Assembly: GCF_003859795.1 (NCBI RefSeq)
Contig: NZ_RQYI01000019.1
Span: forward strand, 1-43,797
Reading direction: 5' to 3'
DNA length: 43,797 nt
Source: Alloprevotella sp. OH1205_COT-284
Lineage (GTDB): Bacteria > Bacteroidota > Bacteroidia > Bacteroidales > Bacteroidaceae
Shown: in pieces, positions 15,371 through 24,441 of the stretch
Layout of the letters: every line of letters starts with the position of its first letter
Numbering within the stretch: position 1 is the stretch's first letter
Program-made: the position numbers and the translations under genes
Notes under the pieces: model-generated
What the model was told of the DNA's origin: nothing
Seen by the model: only the letters and a program-made list of their open reading frames with translations
The model's database searches: none

Positions 15371-17560
15371 TCAGCGAATGAAAAGTAATTCTCTATATTT
15401 GGGAAGTGTCCACATTTGATCTTCCACAATGAGTTCGAGTTTGTCAATGTGTTTGCGAATGGCATTCAAAAATGGTTCAACCTCATCGTGATAAGCTATG
15501 GCCAAATCACGAATGTTTTCGAGTTTGTTGACTATTTTTCGCTTTTCGACCATTTCCTCTACGGCATTGACGATGAAATCGGTGTGGAGGTTGATCTTTT
15601 CGATCAGCGTCACGTTGTAGGCACTCAGCTGAGCTGCCTTTTCGGGAGGGAAGGCTTTGAGAATTTTGCTCACGTTGTCGACCAATACGCTTTGATATTT
15701 CGTTGCCACGGGAATAATGTGGTTCATGCAGAGATCTCCGAGCACGCGGCTTTCGATCTGCACCTTTTTGTAGTAGGTTTCCCATTTGATCTCGTTGCGT
15801 GCTTTGAGTTCGTTGCGGTTCATCACCTTGGTCGATTCAAACATCTTTATCGTGGCTTCGTCCAAATATCTGTCGAAGACGATCGGACAACTGGTTTCGC
15901 AGTCCAATCCTCTTCGTGCGGCTTCGGCTTTCCACTCGTCGCTGTATCCGTTGCCGTCGAAATGTATGGGGCGACACGTCTTGATGTCTTCTCGCAACAC
16001 TTCGAGAATGGCACTGATTTTGTTTTGTCCCGCTGCGATGTGTTCGTCCACTCGTGCCCGGAAATTGTTGAGTGCTTCGGCGGCTGCGGCGTTGAGGGCG
16101 ATCATCGCGCTGGCACAGTTGGCCGACGAACCAATGGCGCGAAACTCAAACCGATTGCCCGTGAAGGCGAAAGGAGAGGTGCGGTTGCGGTCGGTGTTGT
16201 CGATCATCAGTTCGGGAATCTGCGGAATGTCGAGTTTGATGCCGTGTTTACCTTCGAGAGTGAACAGCTCGTCGGTCGTCGAGTTTTCGACTTTGTCGAG
16301 CAGTTCACTCAGTTGCCGGCCGAGGAAGGTCGAAATGATGGCCGGCGGTGCTTCGTGTCCGCCGAGCCGGTGGGCGTTGGTCGCGCTCATGATGCTGGCT
16401 TTCAGCAGTCCGTTGTGGCGATGCACGGCCATGAGTGCCGACACCACGAAGGTGAGAAACCGCAGGTTCTCTTCCGGTGTTTTTCCGGGAGCGTGGAGAA
16501 TGACGCCCGTGTCGGTCGTCAGCGACCAGTTGTTGTGTTTGCCACTGCCGTTTACGCCGGCAAATGGTTTTTCGTGGAGCAGGCAACGGAAACCGTGTTT
16601 GCGTGCGATTTTGCGCATGAGTGAAACGAGCAACATGTTGTGGTCCACGGCGAGGTTGCATTCCTCGTAGATCGGCGCAAACTCAAATTGGTTGGGTGCC
16701 ACTTCGTTGTGTCGGGTCTTGCAGGGGATGCCGAGTTCGAGTGCCTGAATTTCGAGGTCTTTCATAAACTCCGTCACGCGTTCGGGAATGGCGCCGAAAT
16801 AGTGGTCTTCCATTTGCTGGTTTTTTGCACTGTCGTGGCCCATGAGGGTGCGCCCGGTGAGCAAGAGGTCGGGGCGTGCGGCATAAAGCCCTTCATCGAC
16901 GAGGAAGTATTCTTGTTCCCAACCGAGATTGGCCGTCACCTTCTTAACGTCCGGATAGAACAGCTGTGCCACCGATGTGGCCGCCTTGTCGACGGCGGCG
17001 ATGGCTTTTTTCAGCGGTGCTTTGTAGTCGAGTGCCTCTCCCGTGTAGGAGATGAAGACGGTGGGGATCATCAGCGTGTCTCCGACGATGAACACGGGGC
17101 TTGTGGGATCCCACGCCGAGTATCCGCGCGCTTCGAAAGTGGAGCGTATGCCGCCGTTGGGGAAAGAGGAGGCGTCGGGCTCTTGTTGCACGAGCAGTTT
17201 GCCCGTAAACTCTTCGATCATCCCCCCCTTGCCGTCGTGTTCGACAAAGGCGTCGTGTTTTTCGGCCGTGCCTTCGGTGAGCGGCTGAAACCAGTGGGTG
17301 CAATGCGTCACCCCCATTTCGATTGCCCATTGCTTCATGCCTTGTGCGATTTCGTCGGCCGTAGCCCGATCGAGCGGCGTGCCGCTGTCGATGGCGGCGC
17401 AATACTTGTTGTAGGTCTTCAACGGCAGATACTTGCGCATCTTGTCTTGGTTGAACACATACTTTGCGTAATACTCGGAGGGGCGTTCCGTGGGGGTGGC
17501 TGCGGGAATGGGGCGTTTTTTGAACGCTTCTTCCACCACTTTGAATCTCAAACTGCTCAT
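15371..17560 (-). CDS. glnN: glutamine synthetase type III
   Basis: A 729-residue GSIII enzyme, which condenses glutamate and ammonia using ATP. Type III is identified by length and by GVTHCTHWFQPLTEGTAEKH, GWEQEYFLVDEGLY, NEVAPNQFEFAPIYEECN, HEKPFAGVNGSGKHNNWSL and NRTSPFAFTGNRFEFRAIGSS, motifs absent in that form from GSI and GSII. It is the usual nitrogen-assimilating enzyme of Bacteroidales. A leftward TACCTTTG at 17645-17652 suggests a promoter about 85 bp before the start codon, although the -33 box is weak. The terminator of the upstream flotillin gene isolates it. The metalloprotease gene starts 60 bp after its stop with no clear terminator between. Confidence 0.97.
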   Translation of the reverse strand: MSSLRFKVVEEAFKKRPIPAATPTERPSEYYAKYVFNQDKMRKYLPLKTYNKYCAAIDSGTPLDRATADEIAQGMKQWAIEMGVTHCTHWFQPLTEGTAEKHDAFVEHDGKGGMIEEFTGKLLVQQEPDASSFPNGGIRSTFEARGYSAWDPTSPVFIVGDTLMIPTVFISYTGEALDYKAPLKKAIAAVDKAATSVAQLFYPDVKKVTANLGWEQEYFLVDEGLYAARPDLLLTGRTLMGHDSAKNQQMEDHYFGAIPERVTEFMKDLEIQALELGIPCKTRHNEVAPNQFEFAPIYEECNLAVDHNMLLVSLMRKIARKHGFRCLLHEKPFAGVNGSGKHNNWSLTTDTGVILHAPGKTPEENLRFLTFVVSALMAVHRHNGLLKASIMSATNAHRLGGHEAPPAIISTFLGRQLSELLDKVENSTTDELFTLEGKHGIKLDIPQIPELMIDNTDRNRTSPFAFTGNRFEFRAIGSSANCASAMIALNAAAAEALNNFRARVDEHIAAGQNKISAILEVLREDIKTCRPIHFDGNGYSDEWKAEAARRGLDCETSCPIVFDRYLDEATIKMFESTKVMNRNELKARNEIKWETYYKKVQIESRVLGDLCMNHIIPVATKYQSVLVDNVSKILKAFPPEKAAQLSAYNVTLIEKINLHTDFIVNAVEEMVEKRKIVNKLENIRDLAIAYHDEVEPFLNAIRKHIDKLELIVEDQMWTLPKYRELLFIR

Positions 17561-17783
17561 ACGTTTGCAAAGATTTCGATCCGTCGGGCTTTCGCTGTCG
17601 AGGCTCTGTCGGATTGGGTTGTGAAGGCTTTATGGAATTTGGCGCAAAGGTACAAAAAAATAGAAAAAAAGAAGCACTTCGCGACCAACTTCTCCCTCAT
17701 CTCTCGAAACTTCTTCAAAAGCGTTTTCTCTTCTCTGCCCGTATCGGACTTTGGGGAGGAACGCCCATTGCGGGGAGTGGAAG

Positions 17784-17824
17784 AAAACAGCATCTCGTTG
17801 GCACACGGCGTGCAAACGAGATGC
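17784..17824 (-). terminator. terminator of the flotillin gene
   Basis: Arms GCATCTCGTT (17790-17799) and AACGAGATGC (17815-17824) pair perfectly, with an inner GCAC/GTGC extension. Read leftward the stem is followed by a T-rich stretch (17784-17787). It lies 70 bp past the flotillin stop and before the glnN promoter. Confidence 0.75.
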
Positions 17825-17892
17825 TTGAAAATAGAATCTGCCCAAGAGGAAGTGGAGCAGCAGGTAGAGGCAGGTGTCGGCAGATCGGCCGC

Positions 17893-19278
17893 TTATTTTA
17901 CGTCCTTGTTTTCAACGATTTCTTCCACCTCGCCTTGCTCTTTCCGCTTACCCAGATAGTCGGGCAGGCTCATGCCGGCTTGATCGAACAGATCGGACAG
18001 GGGCGGAACGGATTTTATCAGTCCGCTGACGAAACCTGCGGTCGAGCTTTTGCCTTCCGCACCGTTGGCTCCGTTGTCCCACACGGTCACCTTGTCGATG
18101 TTGATGCCCTTTATGGCTTCCACTTGTGTCTTGACTAGTTCGGGAAGTTTTTCGAGCAGCAACAAGGTGTAGGCTTTTGTGGCGTCGCCACCGGCGGCTT
18201 GTATCATTTGGTCGTATCCTTGTGCCTGCTTGGTGAGGATTTCGTAAAGACCTTTACCCTCGGCCTCCATTTTTGCGAAGATGGCGTCGGCTTCACCTTT
18301 GGCTTTGACGCGTTTTTGTTCGGCTTCGGCTTCGGCTTCGATGACGAGGCGTTGTTTTTCCACCTCTTGAACAACGATCACATTGGCCTGTTGCGAAGCT
18401 CTCTCTCTTTCGGCACGCGCCAATTCCGCTTGTCTTTCGGCCGAGTAGGCTTCTTCCAAGGCTTTGGCCTGCGCCACTTTTTCGGCGGCCACGGCACGGC
18501 GTTGTGCTTCGGCTTCTTTTTCTCGTCGTTCGGCGTCGGAGTTGGCGATGTCTACTTTTGCATGGTTTTCTCCGGCAATGGCTTTTGCGTTGGCTTCCGA
18601 GGTGCGGATGCGCGTTTCTTTCATGGCTTCCGCCCGTCCGATTTCTCCGATTTTGTCTTGTACGGCCACGCTGACTTTTGCCTCGTTGATGGCTTTTGCG
18701 GCGGCCTCTTTTCCGAGAGCTTCGATGTATCCGCTCTCGTCTTTGATGTCGGTGACATTGACGTTGATGAGTTTCAAACCGATTTTTTTCAACTCGATTT
18801 CAACGTTTTTCATGATGTTTTCTTGGAATTTGTCGCGGTCGCTGTTGAGCTCTTCGATCGACATGGAGGCGATCACCAAGCGGAGCTGTCCGAAGAGGAT
18901 GTCGCGCGCCATTTCTTGGATGTCGTTGGGCGATAGTCCGAGCAGGCGTTCGGCAGCGTTGTTCATCGAGTCGCCTTCGGTGGAAATACCCACGGTGAAA
19001 CGGCAGGGCACATCAACGCGAATGTTTTGACGCGAGAGGGCATTGGTCAGGTTGGCCTCGATCGAAATCGGCGTAAGACTCAGATAAGCGTAGTCTTGCA
19101 CAACCGGCCACACAAAAGCGCCGCCGCCGTGAATACACTTGGCCGATCCGCCGTTGGAGGTGGTGCCGTAGATCACAAGGATTTTGTCGGAGGGGCAGCG
19201 ACGATAGCGATTGAGCAATGCCGCAAGGATCACAAAGGCCACAATGGCTACGATGATCGGAAGAAGAATAAAGTCCAT
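17893..19278 (-). CDS. flotillin-like SPFH-domain membrane scaffold protein
   Basis: A 461-residue protein with an N-terminal membrane segment (about 3-24), an SPFH/band-7 domain (about 30-190) and a long Ala/Glu-rich coiled coil (about 190-370) with repeated AEAEAE and KAKGEAD blocks. A C-terminal flotillin region (YDQMIQAAGGDATKAYTLLLLEKLPELVKTQVEAIKGI) follows. Flotillins assemble on the cytoplasmic membrane and organise protein clusters in ordered lipid domains. The NfeD-like gene is 112 bp upstream on the same strand, the usual YuaF-YuaG arrangement, so the two products probably act together. Confidence 0.93.
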   Translation of the reverse strand: MDFILLPIIVAIVAFVILAALLNRYRRCPSDKILVIYGTTSNGGSAKCIHGGGAFVWPVVQDYAYLSLTPISIEANLTNALSRQNIRVDVPCRFTVGISTEGDSMNNAAERLLGLSPNDIQEMARDILFGQLRLVIASMSIEELNSDRDKFQENIMKNVEIELKKIGLKLINVNVTDIKDESGYIEALGKEAAAKAINEAKVSVAVQDKIGEIGRAEAMKETRIRTSEANAKAIAGENHAKVDIANSDAERREKEAEAQRRAVAAEKVAQAKALEEAYSAERQAELARAERERASQQANVIVVQEVEKQRLVIEAEAEAEQKRVKAKGEADAIFAKMEAEGKGLYEILTKQAQGYDQMIQAAGGDATKAYTLLLLEKLPELVKTQVEAIKGINIDKVTVWDNGANGAEGKSSTAGFVSGLIKSVPPLSDLFDQAGMSLPDYLGKRKEQGEVEEIVENKDVK

Positions 19279-19390
19279 ATCTTACAGGTTGATGAGTGAA
19301 TAGTTTATGTTTGGGTCCGATGAGCTGCGAGCGGTGTGGTTTCGGTTGCTCGTTTCGCCCTCTCGTCTGCATCGGCAAGGTGTTGGGCGT

Positions 19391-19966
19391 TCAGAGTTGC
19401 TCCACCAGCACCGTGTCTTCATCAACGGCAGACACGATGCGCACCTTTGCGCCGGTGGCAATGCTTTCTTCGCCCGACGAAACGGCCGCCAGCTCGTGTA
19501 TGGAACCATTGACGCTGACGGTGATCTTTCCGCCGGTGGTGCCGGACGAGGGGATGCGCAGATAGACCTCGCCCACCAATCCCACGCACTTGTTGACGTG
19601 GAAAGTGTTGTCTTGCGAAAGGCGCAACACTTGTTTAAGCAAGAATGCGATGAGCAGCATGAACGCCACTCCCATTATCAAAGCCCAAACGGCCAGCAAC
19701 CAAGCATCTTCTATCACATTGTGGAAGAGGACGCCCGTCCACCCGAAACCGAGCAGAAAGCAGACCACCGTCTTGACGGAAACCAAATGGAGGCCGTCGA
19801 TGTCGAAAGACAAATCGCTGCCGCTTAAATCGATGTCGGTGTCGAAGCCGATGAAAAGGGAGATTGTTTGAAAGACAAACACGATAGTTGACACGATGGC
19901 TATGAACCAATAGATAGAGATCATCGGGTCTGAAAGGAATTTTTCCCAAAAAGATAACATGAGCAT
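19391..19966 (-). CDS. NfeD-like membrane protein, flotillin partner
   Basis: A 191-residue protein with membrane segments near 16-40, 62-84 and 88-112, followed by a small beta-rich C-terminal domain (about 125-191) of the OB-fold type (VGLVGEVYLRIPSSGTTGGKITVSV, then GAKVRIVSAVDEDTVLVEQL). This layout matches short NfeD/YuaF proteins encoded beside flotillins. An alternative start two codons later (MLSFWEKF) is equally possible. Function: assists flotillin assembly or membrane-domain integrity, by family analogy. Confidence 0.85.
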   Translation of the reverse strand: MLMLSFWEKFLSDPMISIYWFIAIVSTIVFVFQTISLFIGFDTDIDLSGSDLSFDIDGLHLVSVKTVVCFLLGFGWTGVLFHNVIEDAWLLAVWALIMGVAFMLLIAFLLKQVLRLSQDNTFHVNKCVGLVGEVYLRIPSSGTTGGKITVSVNGSIHELAAVSSGEESIATGAKVRIVSAVDEDTVLVEQL

Positions 19967-20210
19967 AGGCGTGGTGGATATAAACGATTGGAACAGGTTG
20001 CTAATTTACATATAATTTCGAATACTTCCGCAAAAACTCAAAAAAAAACGAACGACTTTCCGTTTTTTTCGATAGCGAACCTTCGACAACGGCTGCCAAC
20101 AATTTCTTTCGTGAGGACAAGTTCCTACTTCTCATCTCCGTTTTCGTGAGGGGAAGAGTGGAGGATTTTCGCAATCTCCCTCCGCTCGATGAAACCGCTG
20201 TTTTTGCGCA
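19967..20210. other. upstream region of the NfeD-like gene
   Basis: This AT-rich stretch separates the leftward gene start at 19966 from repeat copy B. I see no well-formed TAnnTTTG on the leftward strand and no gene. Confidence 0.4.
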
Positions 20211-20600
20211 TTTATACCCCTAATGTTTTGTTTTTTCGGTTTTGCCTTCGCAAAATGAATTAACCGTTTGATAATCCGAACGTTATTAGCGAAGGCAAGT
20301 GAAGGCAAACTGTTTTTTTTGTTTTTCAATATTTTGAAAATCAGTCTGTTGCTGTGAAGGCAAACCGGGGCGTTTGCCTTCACCTCCTTCCGCCTCTTCC
20401 GCGCTAAAACCGCCCCTTTCGAGGGTTGTGAAGGCAAAAAATCGGTGCAATGGGTTGTATTTCAGTTGGTTGTAAAATGGGTTTTCGTTTTGCCTTCACT
20501 TGCCTTCGCTAATATCGTGTTGGCATACAGCTTGTTACCGCTTTTTGCGGAGGCAGTGAAGGCAAAATACAATCAATAGGTATACGCGCGTGCGCGCGAG
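20211..20600 (+). repeat. palindromic intergenic element, copy B (about 390 bp)
   Basis: Second copy, same orientation and arm order as copy A: R1 TTTTGCCTTCGCAAAATG (about 20240-20257), F1 GCGAAGGCAAGTGAAGGCAA (20289-20308), F2 GTGAAGGCAAAC (about 20355-20366), R2 GTTTGCCTTCACCTCCTTCC (20372-20391), F3 GTTGTGAAGGCAAAAAATCG (about 20425-20444), R3 TTTGCCTTCACTTGCCTTCG (about 20489-20508), F4 GCGGAGGCAGTGAAGGCAAA (about 20547-20566), and the tail TACGCGCGTGCGCGCGAG (20583-20600). F1 and R3 are perfect reverse complements. Outer ends TATACCCCTA and TAGGTATA are also near-complementary. Between the arms the sequence differs strongly from copies A and C, yet total length is within a few bases. 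Confidence 0.85.
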
Positions 20601-20897
20601 AGGGGGAGGATTGTATGCCTTTTGAGGTTGCGGGTAAAACGGGATGGGAGGTGTGTAAAATTAGATTGGAGGTAGAATGTTTTAGATTGGAGGTAGAATG
20701 TTTTAGATTGGAGGCAGATTTGTTTGGGACGGAGGCAGATCGGGGCGTGAACAAAAATGGGGAGCGATCGTTGTCGAAACGAAAGCTCCCTGAAAATATA
20801 CCGCTGACAATCAAGGACGGATTTGAATGATCGGTGGATGTTGCCGTGTGGTGCGGAGGAAGGAGAGAGGCGGCTGCGGCCGTTTTTCCCGGTGTGT
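20601..20897. repeat. degenerate 21-bp tandem repeat (20659-20742) in a noncoding stretch
   Basis: Four consecutive 21-bp units, the second being TTTTAGATTGGAGGTAGAAT plus G at 20680-20700. The first and third units are near matches and the fourth is degenerate. The unit differs from the array at the left window edge although the period is the same. The rest of the interval up to the dipeptidyl peptidase stop at 20898 shows no gene. Confidence 0.7.
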
Positions 20898-23132
20898 TTA
20901 TTTCATGTGATGATTGAAGAAACGCAGCAGGTGTGCGAAAAGATGTTCGCGTGTTTTTCCTCCGTAGATGCCGTGGTTGCGATTGGTGTAGACCTGCATG
21001 TCAAACGGTTTTTCGGCCTGCACGAGTGCTTCGGCCATTTCGGTGCAGTTGCGATAGTGTACGTTGTCGTCGGCCGTGCCGTGAACAAGGAGCAGATCGC
21101 CATGCAGACGTGAGGCGCGCGCAATGGGATTGACGAGGTCGTAGTTGGCGTTTTCCTGAGGCGTTTTCATGTATCGCTCGGTGTAGACGGTGTCGTAGTA
21201 TTTCCAGTTGGAAGGTGCGGCCACGGCCACTCCGCAGCGAAAAACAGGACGGCCGTCGGTCATGGCCATGAGCGTGTTGAATCCTCCGAAGCTCCACCCC
21301 CACAGCGCGATGCGCGAGGCATCGACATAGGGCAGGGTGGCGAGGTGAAGGGCGGTTTCGACTTGATCTTTCGATTCGAGATCGCCAAGGCGCAGATAGG
21401 TACACTTTTCAAAGTCTGCACCGCGAGCACCCGTGCCGCGACCATCGACGATGACGGAGATGTAGCCTTGCTCGGCGAGGCAGCTTTCCCAAACGCCGCC
21501 ACCGAAAAATCCGGTGTCCCAAGCGTCTTTCACTTCTTGGCTGCCGGGGCCGCTATATTGATACATCACGACGGGATAGCGGCGCGAGGGGTCGAAGTGG
21601 CGGGGTTTGAGCATCCAGCCGTTGAGCGTGATGCCGTCGGTGGTGGTAAATTGGAAAAACTCCTGTCGGGTGCCGAGGCGTTCCACCTTTTGTTTGAGCT
21701 CGGCGTTGTCGATGAGGGTGGCAAGTTTTTTTCCGTCTGCATTGCGCAGGGTGGTGGCGGGAGGGCTGGCAAGGGCGGAGTGGACGTTGATGAAGTAGCG
21801 GTAGTTTTTGGAAAAGGTGGGGGTGTGGGTGCCTTTTTCGGGGGTGAGGCGACGGATGTTGCCGTGCTTGTCGGCACTGTACACTGCGGTTTGGAGCGGA
21901 CTGTCTCGGTGTGCCGAGAAAAAGAATCGACCGCTTTGGGCATCGTAGCCGTGGAAATGGCTCACTTCATGGTTGCCTTTGGTGACGGTGGCTTCGAGGT
22001 TGCCGTTGAGGGTGTACCAATAGAGGTGTTGGAAACCGCTTCGCTCGGAGAGCATGGCAAAGTGTCCGTCGTAGAAACGGAGAGAAGTGTAGGCCGTTTC
22101 GCGGAGATATTTTTCGTTGGTTTCGCGCAGGGCGAGTTTGGCCACTCCGCTTCTCGGATTGACCATGTAGAGATCCATGCGGTTTTGGTGGCGGTTGAGG
22201 GTGACTACGGCCAAGCGTGCGGGATCGGAGGTGGCGGCAATGCGGGGAATGTAGCCATCGGCATCGAGCGGCACGTTGAGGCGGCGTGTGGCACGGCTTT
22301 TGAGGTCGTAGCTGTGGAGGGTGACGGTGGAGTTGGTTTGTCCGGCAATGGGGTATTTGTAGTCGTAAGTGCCGGGGTATTGGGCGTGGGTTTGGCGTTC
22401 GGGAGACAGCCCTTTGAACATCTGCATGCGATAGACGGGCACTTGCGTTTCGTCGTAGCGAATCCAGCAAAGCATTTCGCCGTCGGCTGAAAATTCAAAG
22501 GAGCGGTCGGTCGAAAATTCTTCTTCATTGACCCAGTCGGGGATGCCGTTGATGACGGCGTTGCGTTTGCCGTCTTTGGTGACTTGGGTTTCGGCGTTGT
22601 TGTAGAGGAGTTTGACGACGAAGAGGTTGTTGTCGCGGGCGAAGGCCACGACATTGCCGTCGGGCGAGAAAAGGGGCGACATCTGAGCGCCTCCTTCGGA
22701 AAGCGGAGAGAAGGTGGCGTTGCGGGTGTCGTAGATGTAGTATATGGCCGTTGAGGTGCGGCGATAGACGGGGCGCGTTTGTGTGCGAAGAAGTATTTTC
22801 TTTTCGTCCGGGCTCATGATGTAGCCGTCGATGCTGTTGAGCTTGACGTTGCCGCGTGCTTTGTCGGCATCGAAGAGGACACCGGTTTCTTTGCCCGTTT
22901 TGAAAGAGGAGCGGACAATGCGTTTGCCGTCGGAAGAGAGGCGGGTGTAGCTTTCGCCGTCGTTCATGGGGCGGACGCCGTGGAGGTAGCGTGGAAAGAA
23001 ACTGCCGTTGGTCACTTCTTTGATCGTAATGGCCGGATCGGAGGTTTGGTCGGCTTGGGCAACGGCTTGGGGAGTGCCGCAAAGGGCGTGTCCGAAGAGG
23101 AGCGACAGAGCAATGGAGAGTATGCGGTTCAT
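20898..23132 (-). CDS. dipeptidyl peptidase IV, S9B family
   Basis: A 744-residue exported serine peptidase with a signal peptide (about 1-26), an eight-bladed propeller domain (about 45-480) and an alpha/beta-hydrolase domain (about 490-744). The catalytic triad is S614 in GWSFGG, D688 in HGTADDN and H720 in NHG. The DWVNEEEF motif supplies the paired glutamates (E204-E205) that hold the free N-terminus of the substrate, which is diagnostic of DPP IV and separates it from prolyl oligopeptidase. It releases X-Pro or X-Ala dipeptides and feeds peptide-using metabolism. It follows folB by 36 bp, so the two are probably co-transcribed. Confidence 0.95.
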   Translation of the reverse strand: MNRILSIALSLLFGHALCGTPQAVAQADQTSDPAITIKEVTNGSFFPRYLHGVRPMNDGESYTRLSSDGKRIVRSSFKTGKETGVLFDADKARGNVKLNSIDGYIMSPDEKKILLRTQTRPVYRRTSTAIYYIYDTRNATFSPLSEGGAQMSPLFSPDGNVVAFARDNNLFVVKLLYNNAETQVTKDGKRNAVINGIPDWVNEEEFSTDRSFEFSADGEMLCWIRYDETQVPVYRMQMFKGLSPERQTHAQYPGTYDYKYPIAGQTNSTVTLHSYDLKSRATRRLNVPLDADGYIPRIAATSDPARLAVVTLNRHQNRMDLYMVNPRSGVAKLALRETNEKYLRETAYTSLRFYDGHFAMLSERSGFQHLYWYTLNGNLEATVTKGNHEVSHFHGYDAQSGRFFFSAHRDSPLQTAVYSADKHGNIRRLTPEKGTHTPTFSKNYRYFINVHSALASPPATTLRNADGKKLATLIDNAELKQKVERLGTRQEFFQFTTTDGITLNGWMLKPRHFDPSRRYPVVMYQYSGPGSQEVKDAWDTGFFGGGVWESCLAEQGYISVIVDGRGTGARGADFEKCTYLRLGDLESKDQVETALHLATLPYVDASRIALWGWSFGGFNTLMAMTDGRPVFRCGVAVAAPSNWKYYDTVYTERYMKTPQENANYDLVNPIARASRLHGDLLLVHGTADDNVHYRNCTEMAEALVQAEKPFDMQVYTNRNHGIYGGKTREHLFAHLLRFFNHHMK

Positions 23133-23168
23133 GGGCTGGTGTTCAAAGGGTTTGACGTGTGTCGTCGG

Positions 23169-23540
23169 CTAACGTGTGGCTTGGAAACGAACGCTGCAAC
23201 CTGCGCAGTCGGCTCCGATAGGCGGATTGTCTTTGCGCAGGTCGATGACGAGAGATAAGATCTTGGGAAAGTTGTCGAACAGGGCTTGGGCGATGCGTGC
23301 GGCGGCGTGTTCGAGCAAGGCGGAGGGAATGCTCATCTCCCGCCGGGCGATTTCGTAGACATCGGCGTAGGAAACGGTGCCTTCCAAGCGGTCGTAGAGC
23401 ATGGCCGGATGAGTGTCGGAAATTTGCAGTCGGAGGTTGAGGGTGAAGTCGGCACCGATTTTGCGTTCTTGCGGAAGCACGCCGTGGCGGGCGTGAAATC
23501 GGAGATCGTGGAGAGCGACTTCGGTGTTGAGTATTTGCAT
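23169..23540 (-). CDS. folB: dihydroneopterin aldolase
   Basis: A 123-residue FolB converting 7,8-dihydroneopterin to 6-hydroxymethyl-7,8-dihydropterin and glycolaldehyde in folate synthesis. The motifs HARHGVLPQER (E25), VSYADVYE (Y58), LLEHAAARIA and the strand VIDLRKDNPP with catalytic K103 are all present. I reject the longer in-frame start at 23942 because it adds an Arg/His-rich out-of-frame-looking extension. Together with pabB/pabC elsewhere in the window it shows a complete interest in de novo folate, though the genes are not clustered. It is likely in one transcript with the dipeptidyl peptidase. Confidence 0.93.
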   Translation of the reverse strand: MQILNTEVALHDLRFHARHGVLPQERKIGADFTLNLRLQISDTHPAMLYDRLEGTVSYADVYEIARREMSIPSALLEHAAARIAQALFDNFPKILSLVIDLRKDNPPIGADCAGCSVRFQATR

Positions 23541-23632
23541 GAGGTGGTAAATAGGGGAGTGTGGAGATGCGACAGCGTTGTCGGCGTGGGGCGTGTTGTG
23601 GGGGGGGCGGCGGCGAACGAGGTGGCGAAAGC

Positions 23633-24322
23633 TCAGTTTTCTTCGTTTGCCGATTCGTCGGCTTCGATGTCTCCTGCGGTGTATTTCTTCAAGGCTCTCA
23701 CCACTCCCGACTTCCACGTGTTGATGGTGTCGCTTTCGAGTTGGAGCGAGTCGATGAGTCGAATGACGTTTTCGACGGGCATGCGGTAGCGCAAAACGCC
23801 CGAAATGAGTTTGGCGTAGTTCCAATATTCTTTGTTGAACTTCTCGGACAGCCCTTCGACGGTGGTTTTGTAGCCGCGGCGGTTTTGAAAGGAAAAATCG
23901 TAGCGCGTCGAACCGTCGAAATTGAGGTTTTTGATGATCCAACCCGTATTGACGCTCTTGGGCAACACGATGCCCTCGTCGTCGTCTTGCAAACCGGTGA
24001 AGATTTCATAGGGACGACCGTCGAGCAGTCCGACAAAGGCGACCCATTTTTCTTTCTTGTTTTGAAATCGCCACACGTCGCACTCCAATATTTGCGGTCG
24101 GCGATGGGTTACGTTTTGAAGTTTTCCGAGTGCCAAGGCGTAGATTGCGCCGGTGATGCGTGCCGTCTTTTCTTGGGACGATGTGTCGAACGAAAAGGTG
24201 TTGTTGTCGCGCTGCATGGCTTTCACCAAACCGTCGAAGGCTTCTTCGTCGTTGAGGGAAGGGTCGGTTTGTGCCACTTCGTGCGCCAACCGCTGCATGT
24301 CTTCAAGGGAAAAGGTGTTCAT
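23633..24322 (-). CDS. stand-alone protein resembling the C-terminus of class II ribonucleotide reductase
   Basis: A 229-residue protein. From about residue 45 onward (ARITGAIYALALGKLQNVTHRRPQILECDVWRF, KEKWVAFVGLLDGRPYEIFTG, RGYKTTVEGLSEKFNKEYWNYAKLISGVLRYRMP, INTWKSGVVRALKKY) it strongly resembles the region near the C-terminus of Bacteroidota adenosylcobalamin-dependent ribonucleotide reductases. The catalytic barrel is absent, and so is the final Cys-rich GCLTCKxCGSSKC-type tail that re-reduces the active site. The ending here is acidic (GDIEADESANEEN). It could be a regulator, a decoy or a domain-level paralogue, and it is not a functional reductase alone. Start MNTFSLEDMQRL chosen over an upstream Met in Arg/Pro-rich sequence. 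Confidence 0.65.
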   Translation of the reverse strand: MNTFSLEDMQRLAHEVAQTDPSLNDEEAFDGLVKAMQRDNNTFSFDTSSQEKTARITGAIYALALGKLQNVTHRRPQILECDVWRFQNKKEKWVAFVGLLDGRPYEIFTGLQDDDEGIVLPKSVNTGWIIKNLNFDGSTRYDFSFQNRRGYKTTVEGLSEKFNKEYWNYAKLISGVLRYRMPVENVIRLIDSLQLESDTINTWKSGVVRALKKYTAGDIEADESANEEN

Positions 24323-24441
24323 GGTTTTTGTGTTACAAGCATTTTTCCACTTTGTCGCGGTGACAAAGCGGATGGAGCGGGGAGAGCGTGTGGGGGGATG
24401 GATCGGCGTCGGAGCGCCGGATCGGACAGCCGAACGGCAAA

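Noticed and set aside
16640-17959. 439-codon forward frame over glnN
   Set aside because: Antisense to the well-conserved type III glutamine synthetase; composition is that of a shadow frame.
23541-23942. N-terminal extension of folB
   Set aside because: Arg/His-rich sequence overlapping the neighbouring gene in another frame; FolB is normally about 120 residues.
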